Shown here: positions 48,634 to 59,302 of the stretch, in pieces
Layout of the letters: each line of letters begins with the position of its first letter
Position numbering within the stretch: position 1 is the first letter of the stretch
Source: Gordonia alkaliphila
Lineage (GTDB): Bacteria > Actinomycetota > Actinomycetes > Mycobacteriales > Mycobacteriaceae
Assembly (NCBI RefSeq): GCF_023017165.1
Contig: NZ_JALKBW010000001.1
Span: 186,001-250,000, forward strand
Length of the DNA stretch: 64,000 bases
Direction of reading: 5' to 3'
Program-made: the position numbers and the translations under genes
The notes under the pieces: model-generated
What the model saw: the letters and a program-made list of their open reading frames with translations, nothing else
Database searches by the model: none
What the model was told of the DNA's origin: nothing

Positions 48634-48972
48634 TCAGATGATGCCGCGCTTGAGGCGTCGTCGCTCCCGCTCGGAGAGTCCGCCCCAAATGCCGAAGCGC
48701 TCATCGTTGCCGAGTGCGTACTCCAGGCATTCCGCCTTCACTTCGCAGCCGTGGCAGATGCGCTTGGCTTCCCGCGTCGATCCGCCCTTCTCCGGGAAGA
48801 ACGCCTCGGGATCGGTCTGCGCGCAGAGCGCACGATCCTGCCACTCGTCCTCGACCGCTTCGAAGTAGGCGTCGAGTTCGCCACGAACCAGCGAAAGATG
48901 GCTGCTGTCGCCGACGAAGACCGACGACGACGTCGTGTTTCCGAATGGATCACCATTCCCCGCAAAGGTCAT
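48634..48972 (-). CDS. whiB2: WhiB-family iron-sulfur regulator, WhiB2/WhmD type
   Basis: Four cysteines that bind the [4Fe-4S] cluster are in order (ALCAQTD, then ICHGCEVKAEC), followed by the GIWGG turn and the basic tail SERERRRLKRG. WhiB2/WhmD is needed for septation in mycobacteria. ATG 48972 follows GGGAGGG; the longer frame to 49017 is unlikely. It is divergent from fbiA, as in M. tuberculosis. A dyad and a TTGACA element lie upstream. Confidence 0.93.
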   Translation of the reverse strand: MTFAGNGDPFGNTTSSSVFVGDSSHLSLVRGELDAYFEAVEDEWQDRALCAQTDPEAFFPEKGGSTREAKRICHGCEVKAECLEYALGNDERFGIWGGLSERERRRLKRGII

Positions 48973-49043
48973 TCCTGCCCTCCCTGCTCGATGATCAGTG
49001 CCGGTGTCCTTCAACAATGTGATCTGGCCCCCACCTCAGCCCT

Positions 49044-49082
49044 TGTCAAGGAACCAACGGCAAGAATCACACTCCTGTGATT
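49044..49082 (-). promoter_or_regulatory. whiB2 upstream region: TTGACA element and adjacent dyad
   Basis: On the minus strand, TTGACA at 49044-49049 could be a -35 box, though the -10 (near 49021-49026) is poor. Sixteen bases upstream, AATCACA and TGTGATT form perfect 7-bp arms around a 4-base spacer (49065-49082). A regulator dimer could bind there. The rest of the 289-base gap before fbiA shows no further motif. Confidence 0.45.
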
Positions 49083-49261
49083 ACACACGGAACCGACCGC
49101 GAAAATCAAGCGAACGGCGAAGTTTCCTTGATATCACCCGCCACCGACGAGGCCCGGGATGCACTCTCGTATCAGGAGCATGATCGGCGTGTCGCGCCCG
49201 AGCTCCGCCGCCGCCCCGCCCGATCGTCCGTTCCCCGAGCCGCCGCCGTAGGGTGAACGCT

Positions 49262-50265
<1,004 letters not shown>

Positions 50266-50269
<4 letters not shown>

Positions 50270-51648
50270 CCGCTGCCGATCCGCCGCTCGCCCCCATGGA
50301 TCACCGTGCTCCCGTGGATCACCGCGCCACCGGGACGGTCGAGATCCGGCCGGTCACCGGGCTCGGTGAGTTCACTCCCGACAGCGACCTGGCCGCCGAA
50401 CTGCTGGCCGCCGCACCGTGGATCGCCGACGGCGACGTGGTGGTGGTGACCAGCAAGGTGTTCTCCAAGATCGAAGACCGGCTGGTCCCCGCCCCGACCG
50501 ACCCCGAGGCGCGAGATGCCCTGCGCCGCAAGCTGATCGTCGACGAAGCGGTGCGTGTCGTCGCGCGGCGCGACGAACTCCTGATCACCGCGAACCGCAA
50601 CGGACTGGTGCAGGCCGCCGCGGGCATCGACGCGTCGAACGTCGCCGGGGACCAACTGGCCCTGCTGCCCGTCGATCCCGACGCCAGCGCCGCCGGCCTG
50701 CGCGCCGCCCTGGCCGCCCGCGGCCGTCGGGTGGCGGTTCTCGTCACCGACACGATGGGCCGCGCCTGGCGGGCCGGCCAGACCGACGTGGCCATCGGCG
50801 CGGCCGGGATCGCCGTCCGGCACGCCTACGACGGCACCGTCGACCCGTACGGAAACCTGTTGCGCGTCACCGACATCGCGGTGGCCGACGAACTGGCGGC
50901 CGCCGCCGATCTGGTCAAGGGCAAGGCCGCCGGCGTACCGGTGGCCGTGGTCCGCGGCCTGACGCCGACCGACGACGGCAGCGCGGCCCGCGACCTGGTG
51001 CGCGATCCCGCGTCGGACCTGTTCCGCCTCGGCACCGACGACGCCCTCGCCCAGGGGCGCACCGAGGCGCTGCGGACACGACGGTCGGTGCGCACGTTCG
51101 CCCCCGGCCCGGTGGACCCGGACGTGATGCACGCGGCCTTCGCCGAAGCGCTCACCGCACCGGCCCCGCACCACACCCATCCGGTGCGCTTCCTGTGGGT
51201 CCGCGACCCCGCCCGTCGTCGCGCACTGCTCGACGCGATGGCCGACGACTGGCGCGCCGACCTGACCGGCGACGGCAAGACCGCCGAGTCGATCGCCAAG
51301 CGCGTGGCCCGCGGCCAGATCCTCTACGACGCACCGGAACTCGTGATTCCGGTGCTGACCCGCGACGGCATGCACGACTACCCGGACGCGCGCCGCACGG
51401 ACGCCGAGACCACCATGTTCACCGTCGCCGCGGGCGCCGCCGTGGGCTACCTCCTGGTGGCGCTGTCGACGCGCGGCGTCGGCAGCTGCTGGATCGGTTC
51501 GACGATCTTCGCCGCCCCCACCGTGCGGCGGGTGCTGGATCTGCCGGCCGACTGGGCGCCGCTGGGCGCGGTGGCCGTCGGCCGTCCGGAAACCGAGAGC
51601 GCCCTGCGGGCCGCCGCCGCCACCGAAGGACTGGTGATCGAGCTGTGA
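50266..51648 (+). CDS. fbiB: bifunctional F420 ligase/reductase FbiB
   Basis: Residues 20-255 form the gamma-glutamyl ligase (CofE) domain with [15 protein letters not shown] and [17 protein letters not shown]. Residues 260-460 form a nitroreductase-like FMN domain ([12 protein letters not shown], and [19 protein letters not shown]). Together they reduce dehydro-F420 and add the glutamate tail. At 460 residues it is the usual actinobacterial fusion. GTG 50266 overlaps the fbiA stop. A NUDIX gene follows through a TGATG junction. Confidence 0.95.
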
Positions 51649-52220
51649 TGATTCCCAACACCCGTGCCGCACTGGCGGAGTGGGCCGCACCCGACGCCGA
51701 GCAGGACTCGCTGCGCCACGCCTACCTCGCCTTCCTCGACGCGGCCCCGAATCCGTGCGAGCGGGCTTGTGTCCCCGGGCATCTGACGGGCTCGGCGATC
51801 GTCTTCGATGCGACCGGTGAGCACGTCCTGCTGACGCTGCACCCGCGGGTCGGCAAATGGGTGCAGCTGGGCGGGCACTGCGAACCGGAGGACACCGGTA
51901 TCGACGCGGCCGCCCTGCGTGAAGCCACCGAGGAATCGGGGCTGCCCGATCTGGTGCTGTCCCCGGGCCCCGTGCACCTGCACACCCACCCGATCACCTG
52001 CTCGCTGGGACAGCCCACCCGGCACCTGGACGTCCGCTACGCCGCGGTGGCACCGTCCACCGCGGACGGCACGCCGCCGACACCGGTGCGCAGCAGCGAG
52101 TCGACGGACCTCGCGTGGTGGCCGGTCGACGCCCTGCCCGCGGAGGTCGACGCCGAGTCGGTGCCGACCCTCATCGCCTTCGGTCGGTCCGCGCTGCGGG
52201 ACGCCGGTCTCCTCCCCTGA
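51648..52220 (+). CDS. NUDIX hydrolase coupled to fbiB
   Basis: A complete NUDIX box is seen near residue 75-97: GGHCEPEDTGIDAAALREAT, followed by EESGL, with the GX5EX7REUXEEXGU pattern. The amino-terminal part has an HLTGSAIVFD strand. It hydrolyses a nucleoside diphosphate derivative of unknown identity; coupling to fbiA-fbiB suggests removal of a by-product or damaged precursor. ATG 51648 overlaps the fbiB stop by one base (TGATG). It ends convergent with glgC. Confidence 0.88.
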   Translation: MIPNTRAALAEWAAPDAEQDSLRHAYLAFLDAAPNPCERACVPGHLTGSAIVFDATGEHVLLTLHPRVGKWVQLGGHCEPEDTGIDAAALREATEESGLPDLVLSPGPVHLHTHPITCSLGQPTRHLDVRYAAVAPSTADGTPPTPVRSSESTDLAWWPVDALPAEVDAESVPTLIAFGRSALRDAGLLP

Positions 52221-52262
52221 CCCGGCACCCGAACAAAGCACCCGGCCCGGCGAGGAGCCGGA

Positions 52263-53477
52263 TCAGACGGTCTCGTTCTTGGCGACGGCGACGATCCCGC
52301 CGCTGCTGACGGTGAATCGCTCGCGATCGGACTCGAGGTCGACGCCGATCTGCCCGCCCTCGGGCACGCAGACGTTCTTGTCGAGAATCGCGTTGCGCAC
52401 CACCGCGTTCGCGCCGATGCGCACGCCCGGCATCAGGACGCTGCCCTGCACCACGGCGCCTTCGTCGATCACCACGTCCGTCGAGAGCACCGAATTGTGC
52501 ACGGTGGCGCCGGAGACGATGCAGCCCGCACCGACCATGGAGTCGTTGGCGCTGCCGCCGCGGATGAACTTGGCCGGCGGCAGGTGCGAGGTCTCCCCGC
52601 GGATGGGCCAGCGCTCGTTGTAGAGGTTGAAGACGGGGTTGGCCGACACCAGATCCATGTGTGCCTCGTAGAAGGCGTCGATGGTGCCGACGTCGCGCCA
52701 GTAGCCCTGATCGTCCGGGGTCTGCCCGGGCACCACGTTGCTGTCGAAGTCGTAGACGTACGCCTGCTCCAGTTCGACGAACGCCGGGATGATGTCGCCG
52801 CCCATGTCATGGTCGGAGTCGGGATCGGCCGCGTCCTTGCGGAGCATGTCCACCAGCGCCTCGGTGGAGAAGACGTAGTTGCCCATCGAGGCGAACGTGA
52901 CGTCCGGGTCGTCGGGGGTGCCCGGCGGGTCGCTCGGCTTCTCCACGAAGTCGGTGATCCGTCGATCGGCGTCGGCCTCGATGCAGCCGAAGGCGATGGC
53001 CTCCTTGCGCGGCACCCGGATACCGGCCACGGTCACCGCGGCGCCGGTGGCGATGTGCTGCTCCACCATCTGGGCCGGGTCCATCCGGTACACGTGGTCG
53101 GCACCGAACACCACGATGTAGTCGGGCTTCTCGTCGAAGATCAGGTTCATCGACTGGTAGATGGCGTCGGCGCTGCCGGTGTACCAGCGCGGGCCGAGCC
53201 GCTGCTGCGCCGGGACCGGGGTGATGAACTCGCCGTGGAAGCCCGACGACCACCACGTCTGCGAGATGTGACGGTCCAGCGAATGCGACTTGTACTGGGT
53301 CAGGACGCAGATGCGCTCATACCCGGCGTTCACCAGGTTCGACAGGACGAAATCGATCAGTCGGTACGAACTGCCGAAGGGCACCGCAGGCTTGGCCCGG
53401 TCTTTGGTCAGGGGGTACAGCCGTTTCCCCTCGCCCCCAGCGAGAACGATTCCGAGCACGTGCGGTTGTGATCTCAC
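52263..53477 (-). CDS. glgC: glucose-1-phosphate adenylyltransferase
   Basis: The enzyme makes ADP-glucose for glycogen and methylglucose polysaccharide precursors. Motifs: [20 protein letters not shown] (substrate loop), [12 protein letters not shown] near residue 105, [10 protein letters not shown] near residue 135, and a carboxyl left-handed helix of hexapeptides. GTG 53477 gives the expected start [10 protein letters not shown]. In M. tuberculosis glgC is beside glgA; here glgA is absent and an RlmA-like gene lies upstream. The small CCGGC/GCCGG hairpin in the 42-base gap to the NUDIX gene may be a weak terminator. Confidence 0.95.
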   Translation of the reverse strand: MRSQPHVLGIVLAGGEGKRLYPLTKDRAKPAVPFGSSYRLIDFVLSNLVNAGYERICVLTQYKSHSLDRHISQTWWSSGFHGEFITPVPAQQRLGPRWYTGSADAIYQSMNLIFDEKPDYIVVFGADHVYRMDPAQMVEQHIATGAAVTVAGIRVPRKEAIAFGCIEADADRRITDFVEKPSDPPGTPDDPDVTFASMGNYVFSTEALVDMLRKDAADPDSDHDMGGDIIPAFVELEQAYVYDFDSNVVPGQTPDDQGYWRDVGTIDAFYEAHMDLVSANPVFNLYNERWPIRGETSHLPPAKFIRGGSANDSMVGAGCIVSGATVHNSVLSTDVVIDEGAVVQGSVLMPGVRIGANAVVRNAILDKNVCVPEGGQIGVDLESDRERFTVSSGGIVAVAKNETV

Positions 53478-53575
53478 CCCACCAACATATCGCCAACCCC
53501 GCGCGCGTGGGCGACGGGCGTGAACGATCACGGACCTTCGGCCTCGGTCGAACGGTCTACCGCCCGGTACCCGGC

Positions 53576-54442
53576 TCAGTTCGCGGCGGGGACGGCGACG
53601 GTCAGCGTCACGTCGAGCGTCACCGGCAGCGCCTCGGCGGCCGCGGTGAGGGCCTGCGCCGCGGCGTGCAGTTCGTCCTCGGTGCGATGGAAGCCGGCCG
53701 GCCCCATGCCGGCCAGATCCGCGAGCTGCTCGGCGTCGAGCAGTGCGGTGGCGGCGAGCGGGGTACTGTCGCGCACCTGCAGTCCGCCCGCGGTCAGGTC
53801 GGCGTGCAGGCGGTCGAGTTTGTCGGCGCCGATCTCGAGCATGCCGAGCGGCTCCCGCACCTCGTGCAGATGTCCGGGGTTGGGCGTCACCAGCAGCCAG
53901 CGTCCGTCCGGCGCCAGCATGCGCACGGTCTCGGCCACGTTGCGGGGCGCGAAGACCGAGAGCACCGCGTCGGCCGTGCCGTCGGCCACCGGGATGGGCT
54001 CCCACAGGTCGGCGACCACCGCGATGGCGCGCGGGTGGGCGCGCGCGACGGCCCGCGCGCAGTACTTGGAGAGATCCAGACCGATACCGACGGCCCGCGG
54101 CGCCGCGTCGAGGACGGCGGCGAGGTAACGTCCGGTGCCCGCGCCGGCGTCGACGACGACGGCGGCTTCCGGGTCGATCGCGGCGGCCAGCGCCTGCGCG
54201 ACGGGATCGAAGACTCCCGCGTCGAGCAGACGACGACGGGCGGCGACCATGGGTGCGGTGTCGCTGCGATGCCGATTGCCTCGGCCGCTCAGCAGCGCCA
54301 CATACCCTTGTCGGGCTTGGTCGAAGCGGTGCGCGTGCGCGCACTGCAGGCCGCGCTCGACCACGTCGAGGGGCCCTGCGCAGACCGGGCAGCGCAGGGC
54401 GCGAGCCCCGCGCCGCCCGGTATCTGAAGCGACTTCGGTCAG
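53576..54442 (-). CDS. RlmA-like rRNA guanine-N1 methyltransferase, apparent CTG start
   Basis: The amino terminus carries a zinc-knuckle pattern CPVC with [16 protein letters not shown] after it, typical of RlmA/TlrB enzymes that methylate 23S rRNA. The methyltransferase core shows [16 protein letters not shown] near residue 98 and VLSVFAPRN near residue 160. The first ordinary start (GTG 54364) would remove the zinc knuckle. Upstream in frame there is no ATG, GTG or TTG before a stop, only CTG at 54442, which overlaps the stop of the DUF3117 gene (CTGA) exactly as other gene junctions in this window do with GTGA or ATGA. A CTG start giving 288 residues is the best reading. Confidence 0.75.
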   Translation of the reverse strand: MTEVASDTGRRGARALRCPVCAGPLDVVERGLQCAHAHRFDQARQGYVALLSGRGNRHRSDTAPMVAARRRLLDAGVFDPVAQALAAAIDPEAAVVVDAGAGTGRYLAAVLDAAPRAVGIGLDLSKYCARAVARAHPRAIAVVADLWEPIPVADGTADAVLSVFAPRNVAETVRMLAPDGRWLLVTPNPGHLHEVREPLGMLEIGADKLDRLHADLTAGGLQVRDSTPLAATALLDAEQLADLAGMGPAGFHRTEDELHAAAQALTAAAEALPVTLDVTLTVAVPAAN

Positions 54443-54606
54443 GCCACGACCTCGCGGAGGACCTCACCGAGGGCTGCGGCTTCTTCGTCGTTCAGTTCGA
54501 CGACCAGACGACCACCGCCGTCGATCGGAATGCGCACCACGATGCCGCGCCCCTCCTTGACCGCCTCCAGAGGACCGTCACCCATTCGGGGCTTCATCGC
54601 TGCCAT
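54439..54606 (-). CDS. DUF3117 small protein
   Basis: This 55-residue protein has the entire DUF3117 pattern: [18 protein letters not shown] followed by [18 protein letters not shown]. The family (Rv1211) has no known function. ATG 54606 follows GGGAGCG. Its stop overlaps the likely CTG start of the methyltransferase gene. Confidence 0.92.
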   Translation of the reverse strand: MAAMKPRMGDGPLEAVKEGRGIVVRIPIDGGGRLVVELNDEEAAALGEVLREVVA

Positions 54607-54667
54607 TCTCGCGCTCCCTTCCCAGACACATGTCAATCTGCGTCCATGATACGTGGCGCAGATCTCG

Positions 54668-55021
54668 TCACTGTCGCCGGGACGGGTCTACCAGTGGGAT
54701 CGGCCCGGTGTCGGCGGCCGCCTCGTCTTCCGCGGCCCGCACCGTGAGATCGTGCACCACCGCGCGCAGGTCGTCGATCTCGCGCGCGAGCTTCTCCACC
54801 GCCCAGTCCACTTCTTGCGCCTTGTAACCGCGCGTGACCTGCTGGAACACCAGTGCCCGCGCGTCATCGCCGGTGATCCCGACCCGCGGCAGGCGGGTGA
54901 GCGTGGTCCCCTTCTGCAGCGGCGGCAGATCCTCGCCGCGCCCGAACACGAACCACACCACGGCGAAGACCACGGCCACCACGAGGATCAGGCCGAGGAC
55001 GTACAGCACGATGGTCACCAC
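54668..55021 (-). CDS. small membrane protein with DivIVA-like segment
   Basis: The protein has one transmembrane helix (about residues 3-27) followed by a short DivIVA-like stretch, TGDDARALVFQQVTRGYKAQ, then a charged coiled segment (WAVEKLAREIDDLRAVVHDL). It may associate with curved membrane sites or with Wag31. M. tuberculosis Rv1209 is in the same position. GTG 55021 or 55018 are possible starts. It follows gpgS by 9 bases. Confidence 0.85.
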   Translation of the reverse strand: MVTIVLYVLGLILVVAVVFAVVWFVFGRGEDLPPLQKGTTLTRLPRVGITGDDARALVFQQVTRGYKAQEVDWAVEKLAREIDDLRAVVHDLTVRAAEDEAAADTGPIPLVDPSRRQ

Positions 55022-55030
55022 GGCGCCACC

Positions 55031-56017
55031 CTACCGATCGGCCCCGGGCCGGTCACCGAGCAACGCGGCCACCGGCGGTCGGTCGGCCACCGCGAGTTCG
55101 GTGGTGACCGGAGAGAAGGTGCCGTCGATGCCGGGCACGAACTGGGTCAGTCCCACTCCCGAGTCCTCGATCCCGCAGCGCTGCAGCAGGGTCGCGATGA
55201 TCTGTCGGCTCATCACCGCGAGCTCGGAGAGCGGGCGGTTGCGGTGAGCGCGGGTGCCGAGGTTCACCTGCCCGATCCCGGTGAGGCCGTAGCGGTCATA
55301 GGTATCGATCAGCAGACCCACCTCGACGCCGTAGCCCGCGGCGAACGGGACCGACGACAACAGCTCGCGGGTGCCTGCGTATTCGCCGCCCAGCGGCTGG
55401 ATCACTTCGCCCAGTTCGGGCTTCAGGGCCGTCAGCAGCGGTCGGGCCGACAGCTCGGTGACGCGGCCGCCGCCGTCGGCCACCTGCGCGCCGCCCGAAC
55501 GCAGCGGGCGCCGGTAGTAGCCCTTGACCAGGTGGATGTCCGGGTCGAAGAGCAGCGGGCCGAGCAGTCGGGGCACGAACATCGGATCGGGGTCGATCAG
55601 GTCGGCGTCGATGAAGGCGATGAGGTCGCCGGTGGTGGCCGCCACCGAGCGCCACAGCGCCTCCCCCTTGCCGGGGCGCGGCGGCAGGTCGCCGAACACG
55701 TCGTCGCGCGCCACCACGCGCGCACCGGCGGCCCGGGCGATCGCAGCGGTGTCGTCGGTGGACCCGGAGTCCAGGACCACCAGTTCGTCGACCAGGGTGC
55801 CGACCAGCCCCATGATGGAGGCCACCACACCGGCCACCGCATCGGCTTCGTTGAGCGCGGGCAGCACCACCGAAACGGTCCGCCCGGCCTTGGCTTCGAC
55901 GAGTTCGTCGACGGTCCACGCGGGCCTGTCCCAGGCATGGGTGTGCGACCACGGTGCCTGTGCACCCAGCGTCGTGGGCCCGGTGGCCGCCGCGGCTGCG
56001 GAGATGTCCTTGCTCAT
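55031..56017 (-). CDS. gpgS: glucosyl-3-phosphoglycerate synthase
   Basis: This GT81 enzyme joins glucose to 3-phosphoglycerate, the first step of methylglucose lipopolysaccharide synthesis. Motifs: VSVVLPALNEADAVAGVVAS near residue 48, VVLDSGSTDDTAAIA near residue 80, AFIDADLIDPDP near residue 133 (metal-binding aspartates), and VKGYYRRPL near residue 165. The ATG start overlaps the folP2 stop (ATGA). It corresponds to Rv1208. Confidence 0.95.
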   Translation of the reverse strand: MSKDISAAAAATGPTTLGAQAPWSHTHAWDRPAWTVDELVEAKAGRTVSVVLPALNEADAVAGVVASIMGLVGTLVDELVVLDSGSTDDTAAIARAAGARVVARDDVFGDLPPRPGKGEALWRSVAATTGDLIAFIDADLIDPDPMFVPRLLGPLLFDPDIHLVKGYYRRPLRSGGAQVADGGGRVTELSARPLLTALKPELGEVIQPLGGEYAGTRELLSSVPFAAGYGVEVGLLIDTYDRYGLTGIGQVNLGTRAHRNRPLSELAVMSRQIIATLLQRCGIEDSGVGLTQFVPGIDGTFSPVTTELAVADRPPVAALLGDRPGADR

Positions 56018-56892
56018 GCCAATCCTCTGACCGTCCGGGCAGGCGGTCGCGTGCCGGCTATCGACGCGACCATGTCGAGCACGCGGCGGGTGTCAGCGAC
56101 TTCGTGAACGCGAAAGACGCGAGCACCCGCGGCGGCGGCCAACGCCGTCGCCGCCAGCGTACCGGCCACCCGTTCGTGCAACGCCACGCCCAGCGTCTCC
56201 CCGATGAAGTCCTTGTTGCTCAACGCCATCAGCACCGGCCAGCCGGTGTCGACGAGGCAGTCGAGACGACGCAGCAGGGCCAGCCCGTGGTGGGTGTTCT
56301 TACCGAAGTCGTGCGTCGGATCGATCAGGATCCCGTCGCGGCGCACCCCGGCATCGGCGGCCCGCTGTGCGGACGCGGTGAGCTCGGCGGTCACTTCGGC
56401 GACCACGTCGTCGTAGGCCACCCGGTGCGGGCGTGTCCGCACCACGGCGCCGCCGGTGTGCGAGCACACCAGCCCGACGCCGCGGTCGGCGGCCACCGCC
56501 ACCAGCTCCGGGTCGGTCCCCGCCCACGTGTCGTTGATCAGATCCGCCCCCGCATCGCAGGCCGCCGCGGCGACCTCGCTGCGCCAGGTGTCGACGCTGA
56601 TCAGCACCTCGGGGTGCCGCTGCCGGATCCACGCGATCATCGGCACCACGCGCTGCGCCTCGGCGGCCGCGTCGACCTCCTCGCCGGGACCGGCCTTGAC
56701 GCCGCCGATGTCGACGATGTCGGCGCCCTCGGCGATCACCGTGTCGATGCGCGCCATCGCGGCGTCGTCGGTGAACGTGCTGCCGCCGTCGTAGAAGGAG
56801 TCCGGGGTGCGGTTGACGATCGCCATCACCAGCGCCCGATCGGTGGCGACCGGACGCCCGCACAGGGTGGTCGACGGCTCGGGCGGGCTCAT
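56014..56892 (-). CDS. folP2: dihydropteroate synthase paralogue FolP2
   Basis: The TIM-barrel of dihydropteroate synthase is clear: VMAIVNRTPDSFYDGG near residue 22, VDIGGVKAGPGEEVD near residue 60, ISVDTWRSEVAAAA near residue 98, and LINDTWAGTD near residue 118. In mycobacteria FolP2 lacks normal synthase activity and is thought to have another role beside gpgS; the GVKAGPG segment in place of the usual GGESTRPG loop fits that. ATG 56892 follows GGAGGG. It overlaps gpgS downstream. Confidence 0.9.
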   Translation of the reverse strand: MSPPEPSTTLCGRPVATDRALVMAIVNRTPDSFYDGGSTFTDDAAMARIDTVIAEGADIVDIGGVKAGPGEEVDAAAEAQRVVPMIAWIRQRHPEVLISVDTWRSEVAAAACDAGADLINDTWAGTDPELVAVAADRGVGLVCSHTGGAVVRTRPHRVAYDDVVAEVTAELTASAQRAADAGVRRDGILIDPTHDFGKNTHHGLALLRRLDCLVDTGWPVLMALSNKDFIGETLGVALHERVAGTLAATALAAAAGARVFRVHEVADTRRVLDMVASIAGTRPPARTVRGLA

Positions 56893-56924
56893 CCCTCCAT
56901 CATGGAGCAGTGCCGATTCGTCGG

Positions 56925-58718
56925 TCAGCGCGGGGCCTTGGCCGCCGCGACCTCGGCGGGGTACTCGGCATAGAACGGGACGTAGCCGTCGGCCTTGCCC
57001 TTGAGCACCCACACCGGATCGTCGCCGGTGTCCGCGTAGCCTTCGTCCCGCAGCTCCACCTTGCGGTTCTTGAACGTGGTGGTGGCCTCGATCTCCGGCA
57101 CCTGCCGTAGGAACAGCGGCAGCGCGTACGACGGCAGGTCCGCGTACAGCCGGTCGGCCAGCTCCTTGCCGTCGAGCACGGCGCCCTCGGCCAGGGACAC
57201 CGCGGCCATGCCTGCGCGGCCGTCGCAGCCGGGGACCTCGATGCCGTAGACGGCCACGTGCTCTACCGCGGCATCGCCGGCCACCGCGGCCTCCACCTCG
57301 GTGGTCGCCACGTTCTCGCCCTTCCAGCGGAAGGTGTCGCCGAGGCGGTCGACGAAGGCGATGTGGAAGAAGCCCTGCTGGCGGACCAGGTCGCCGGAGT
57401 TGAAGTACGCGTCGCCGGGCTTGAACGCGTCGCGGATCACCTTGCGTTCGGTCTCGGCGTCGTCGGTGTAGCCGTCCAGCGGCACCCGCGCGCTGATCTC
57501 GGCGATCAGCAGCCCGGGCTCGCCCTTGCGCACCGAGCGCAGTCGACCGTCCGCGTCGCGGCGCGGACTGCCGTCGGCGTCGTACTCCACCACCTTGAAC
57601 GGCAGCGGACAGAAGCCGGCGGTGCGCTTGACGTTGAAGGCGTTGACGAAGGCCAGGTTCAGTTCGCTGGCCCCGTAGAACTCCACCACGCGCTCGATGC
57701 CGAAGCGCTCGGCGAACTCGTCCCAGATCTCCGGGCGCATGCCGTTGCCGACGATCACCCGCACCGCGTGCTGACGGTCTGTCGGTCGAGCGGGCTGCGC
57801 GAGCAGGTAGCGGCACAGTTCACCGATGTAGCAGAAGGCGGTGGCCCGGTTGGCGATCACGTCGTCCCAGAACCGGCTCGCCGAGAACTTGCGGCCGATC
57901 GCGATGCATGCGCCCCCGGCCAGGACCGCACCGAGCGACACCGACAGCGCGTTGTTGTGGTACATCGGCAGCGGGACGTACAGGGTGTCGCTGGGCCGCA
58001 GCCGCACCGCGAGTCCGCCGATGCCGGAGTAGTTCGCGAGCCAGCGGTTGTGGCTCATGCGGCTGGCCTTGGGCAGGCCGGTGGTGCCCGAGGTGAAGAT
58101 GAGGAAGGCGTTGGTCGACGCCGGGAGGGTCGCGGTCACCGCCGGATCGGCGTCCGGCTTGCCCGCGGCGGCCGCGTCGAGCTCGTCGAAGTCCAGGACG
58201 TGCTCGGGGCGCCGCTCCGGGCGCATCGTCTCCCAGGCCTCGACGCACCGCGGGTCGCGGATCAGCACCTTGGCGTCGAGCAGCGTCATGCTGTGGTCGA
58301 TCACCGCGCCGCTCTGGTTGTAGTTCAACATGCCCGCCGACGCACCCAGCTTGACCGTCGCCAGAATCACCAGCAGGTCGGTGTCGCTGTTCTCGGCCAG
58401 GATGCCGACCACGTCGCCGACGCCCACGCCGCGCTCGGCGAGGACCGCCGCGTACCGATTGACCACCCGGTTGGCTTCCCCGTAGGTCAGCGTCGCGCCG
58501 TCGAAGCGGACGAACGGGCGATCCGGGTACTTGGCCGCCAGGTTCGCGAAGACCGAGCCGATCGTCTTGGCGGCGTCCGGCGAACGCAGCACCATGCCGG
58601 GCGCGTGCCGCGCCATGGACAGCAGATCCGGTGCCATCTCAACCGCGCCCTTGAGCAGGTCGGCGACGCCGACCCGGTTTCGTTCGAGGCCGGGACGTCG
58701 ACGGGTCTGCTGGGTCAT
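56925..58718 (-). CDS. fadD6: long-chain fatty acid-CoA ligase/transporter, FadD6-like
   Basis: This 597-residue adenylate-forming enzyme resembles very-long-chain acyl-CoA synthetases (FATP-like). Motifs: LIFTSGTTGLPKASRMSH (AMP-binding loop) near residue 212, YVPLPMYHNN near residue 248, EFYGASELN near residue 345, and YFNSGDLVRQQGFFHIAFVD near residue 448, followed by RLGDTFRWKGENVATTEV. It activates fatty acids for lipid synthesis or breakdown. ATG 58718 is used. It corresponds to Rv1206. Confidence 0.93.
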   Translation of the reverse strand: MTQQTRRRPGLERNRVGVADLLKGAVEMAPDLLSMARHAPGMVLRSPDAAKTIGSVFANLAAKYPDRPFVRFDGATLTYGEANRVVNRYAAVLAERGVGVGDVVGILAENSDTDLLVILATVKLGASAGMLNYNQSGAVIDHSMTLLDAKVLIRDPRCVEAWETMRPERRPEHVLDFDELDAAAAGKPDADPAVTATLPASTNAFLIFTSGTTGLPKASRMSHNRWLANYSGIGGLAVRLRPSDTLYVPLPMYHNNALSVSLGAVLAGGACIAIGRKFSASRFWDDVIANRATAFCYIGELCRYLLAQPARPTDRQHAVRVIVGNGMRPEIWDEFAERFGIERVVEFYGASELNLAFVNAFNVKRTAGFCPLPFKVVEYDADGSPRRDADGRLRSVRKGEPGLLIAEISARVPLDGYTDDAETERKVIRDAFKPGDAYFNSGDLVRQQGFFHIAFVDRLGDTFRWKGENVATTEVEAAVAGDAAVEHVAVYGIEVPGCDGRAGMAAVSLAEGAVLDGKELADRLYADLPSYALPLFLRQVPEIEATTTFKNRKVELRDEGYADTGDDPVWVLKGKADGYVPFYAEYPAEVAAAKAPR

Positions 58719-58759
58719 GGCGAGGAGACTTCCTTCTCGAGGATGCTGGGCGAGTGACG

Positions 58760-59302
58760 CTACCTTACCGTCGAGTCAGCTACGGCGAGCGCACCGGCCA
58801 GGTCCGGCACCACGGTGAGTCGGTCCAGGGCATGCTGTGCGACGAAGCCCCGCGTGGCCAGGTCCCGCAGCCAGGCGAGCATCGGATCGTAGAAGCCCTC
58901 GTGGTTGAGCAGCGCGATCGGCTTGTCGTGCACGCCGAGGAAGCCGCCGGTCCAGGTCTCGAAGAGTTCCTCGAGGGTGCCGATGCCGCCCGGCAGCGTG
59001 ATGAAGCCGTCGGCGAGCTCGTCCATCAGGCGTTTGCGCTCGCGCATGGTGCCGGTGACGATCAGCTCGTCGGAGTCGGTGTCGGCTACTTCCGCGGCCA
59101 TCAGGTGCTCCGGGATGATGCCGATGGTGTAGCCGCCGGCGGCCCGCGCACCCTGCACCACCGCGCCCATCATGCCCACGTTGCCGCCGCCGGACACCAG
59201 GGTCAGGCCGGCCTCGGCGATGGCCGCGCCGGTCTGCTCGGCGAGATCGAGGTACGTCTGATCCACCGGCCCGGAGGCGCAGTAGACGCAGATCGCGCTC
59301 AT
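58760..59302 (-). CDS. LOG-family (cytokinin riboside phosphoribohydrolase-like) protein
   Basis: The 180-residue protein has the LOG motifs SGGGNVGMMG near residue 38 and LPGGIGTLEELFE near residue 102. LOG enzymes release a base from a nucleotide monophosphate; M. tuberculosis Rv1205 makes cytokinins. ATG 59302 overlaps the stop of the second LOG gene (ATGA). It is one of two tandem paralogues. Confidence 0.92.
   Translation of the reverse strand: MSAICVYCASGPVDQTYLDLAEQTGAAIAEAGLTLVSGGGNVGMMGAVVQGARAAGGYTIGIIPEHLMAAEVADTDSDELIVTGTMRERKRLMDELADGFITLPGGIGTLEELFETWTGGFLGVHDKPIALLNHEGFYDPMLAWLRDLATRGFVAQHALDRLTVVPDLAGALAVADSTVR

Noticed and set aside
54653-56107. Plus-strand open frame of 484 codons over gpgS and the DivIVA-like gene
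   Set aside because: It is the shadow of gpgS, which carries clear GT81 motifs on the minus strand.
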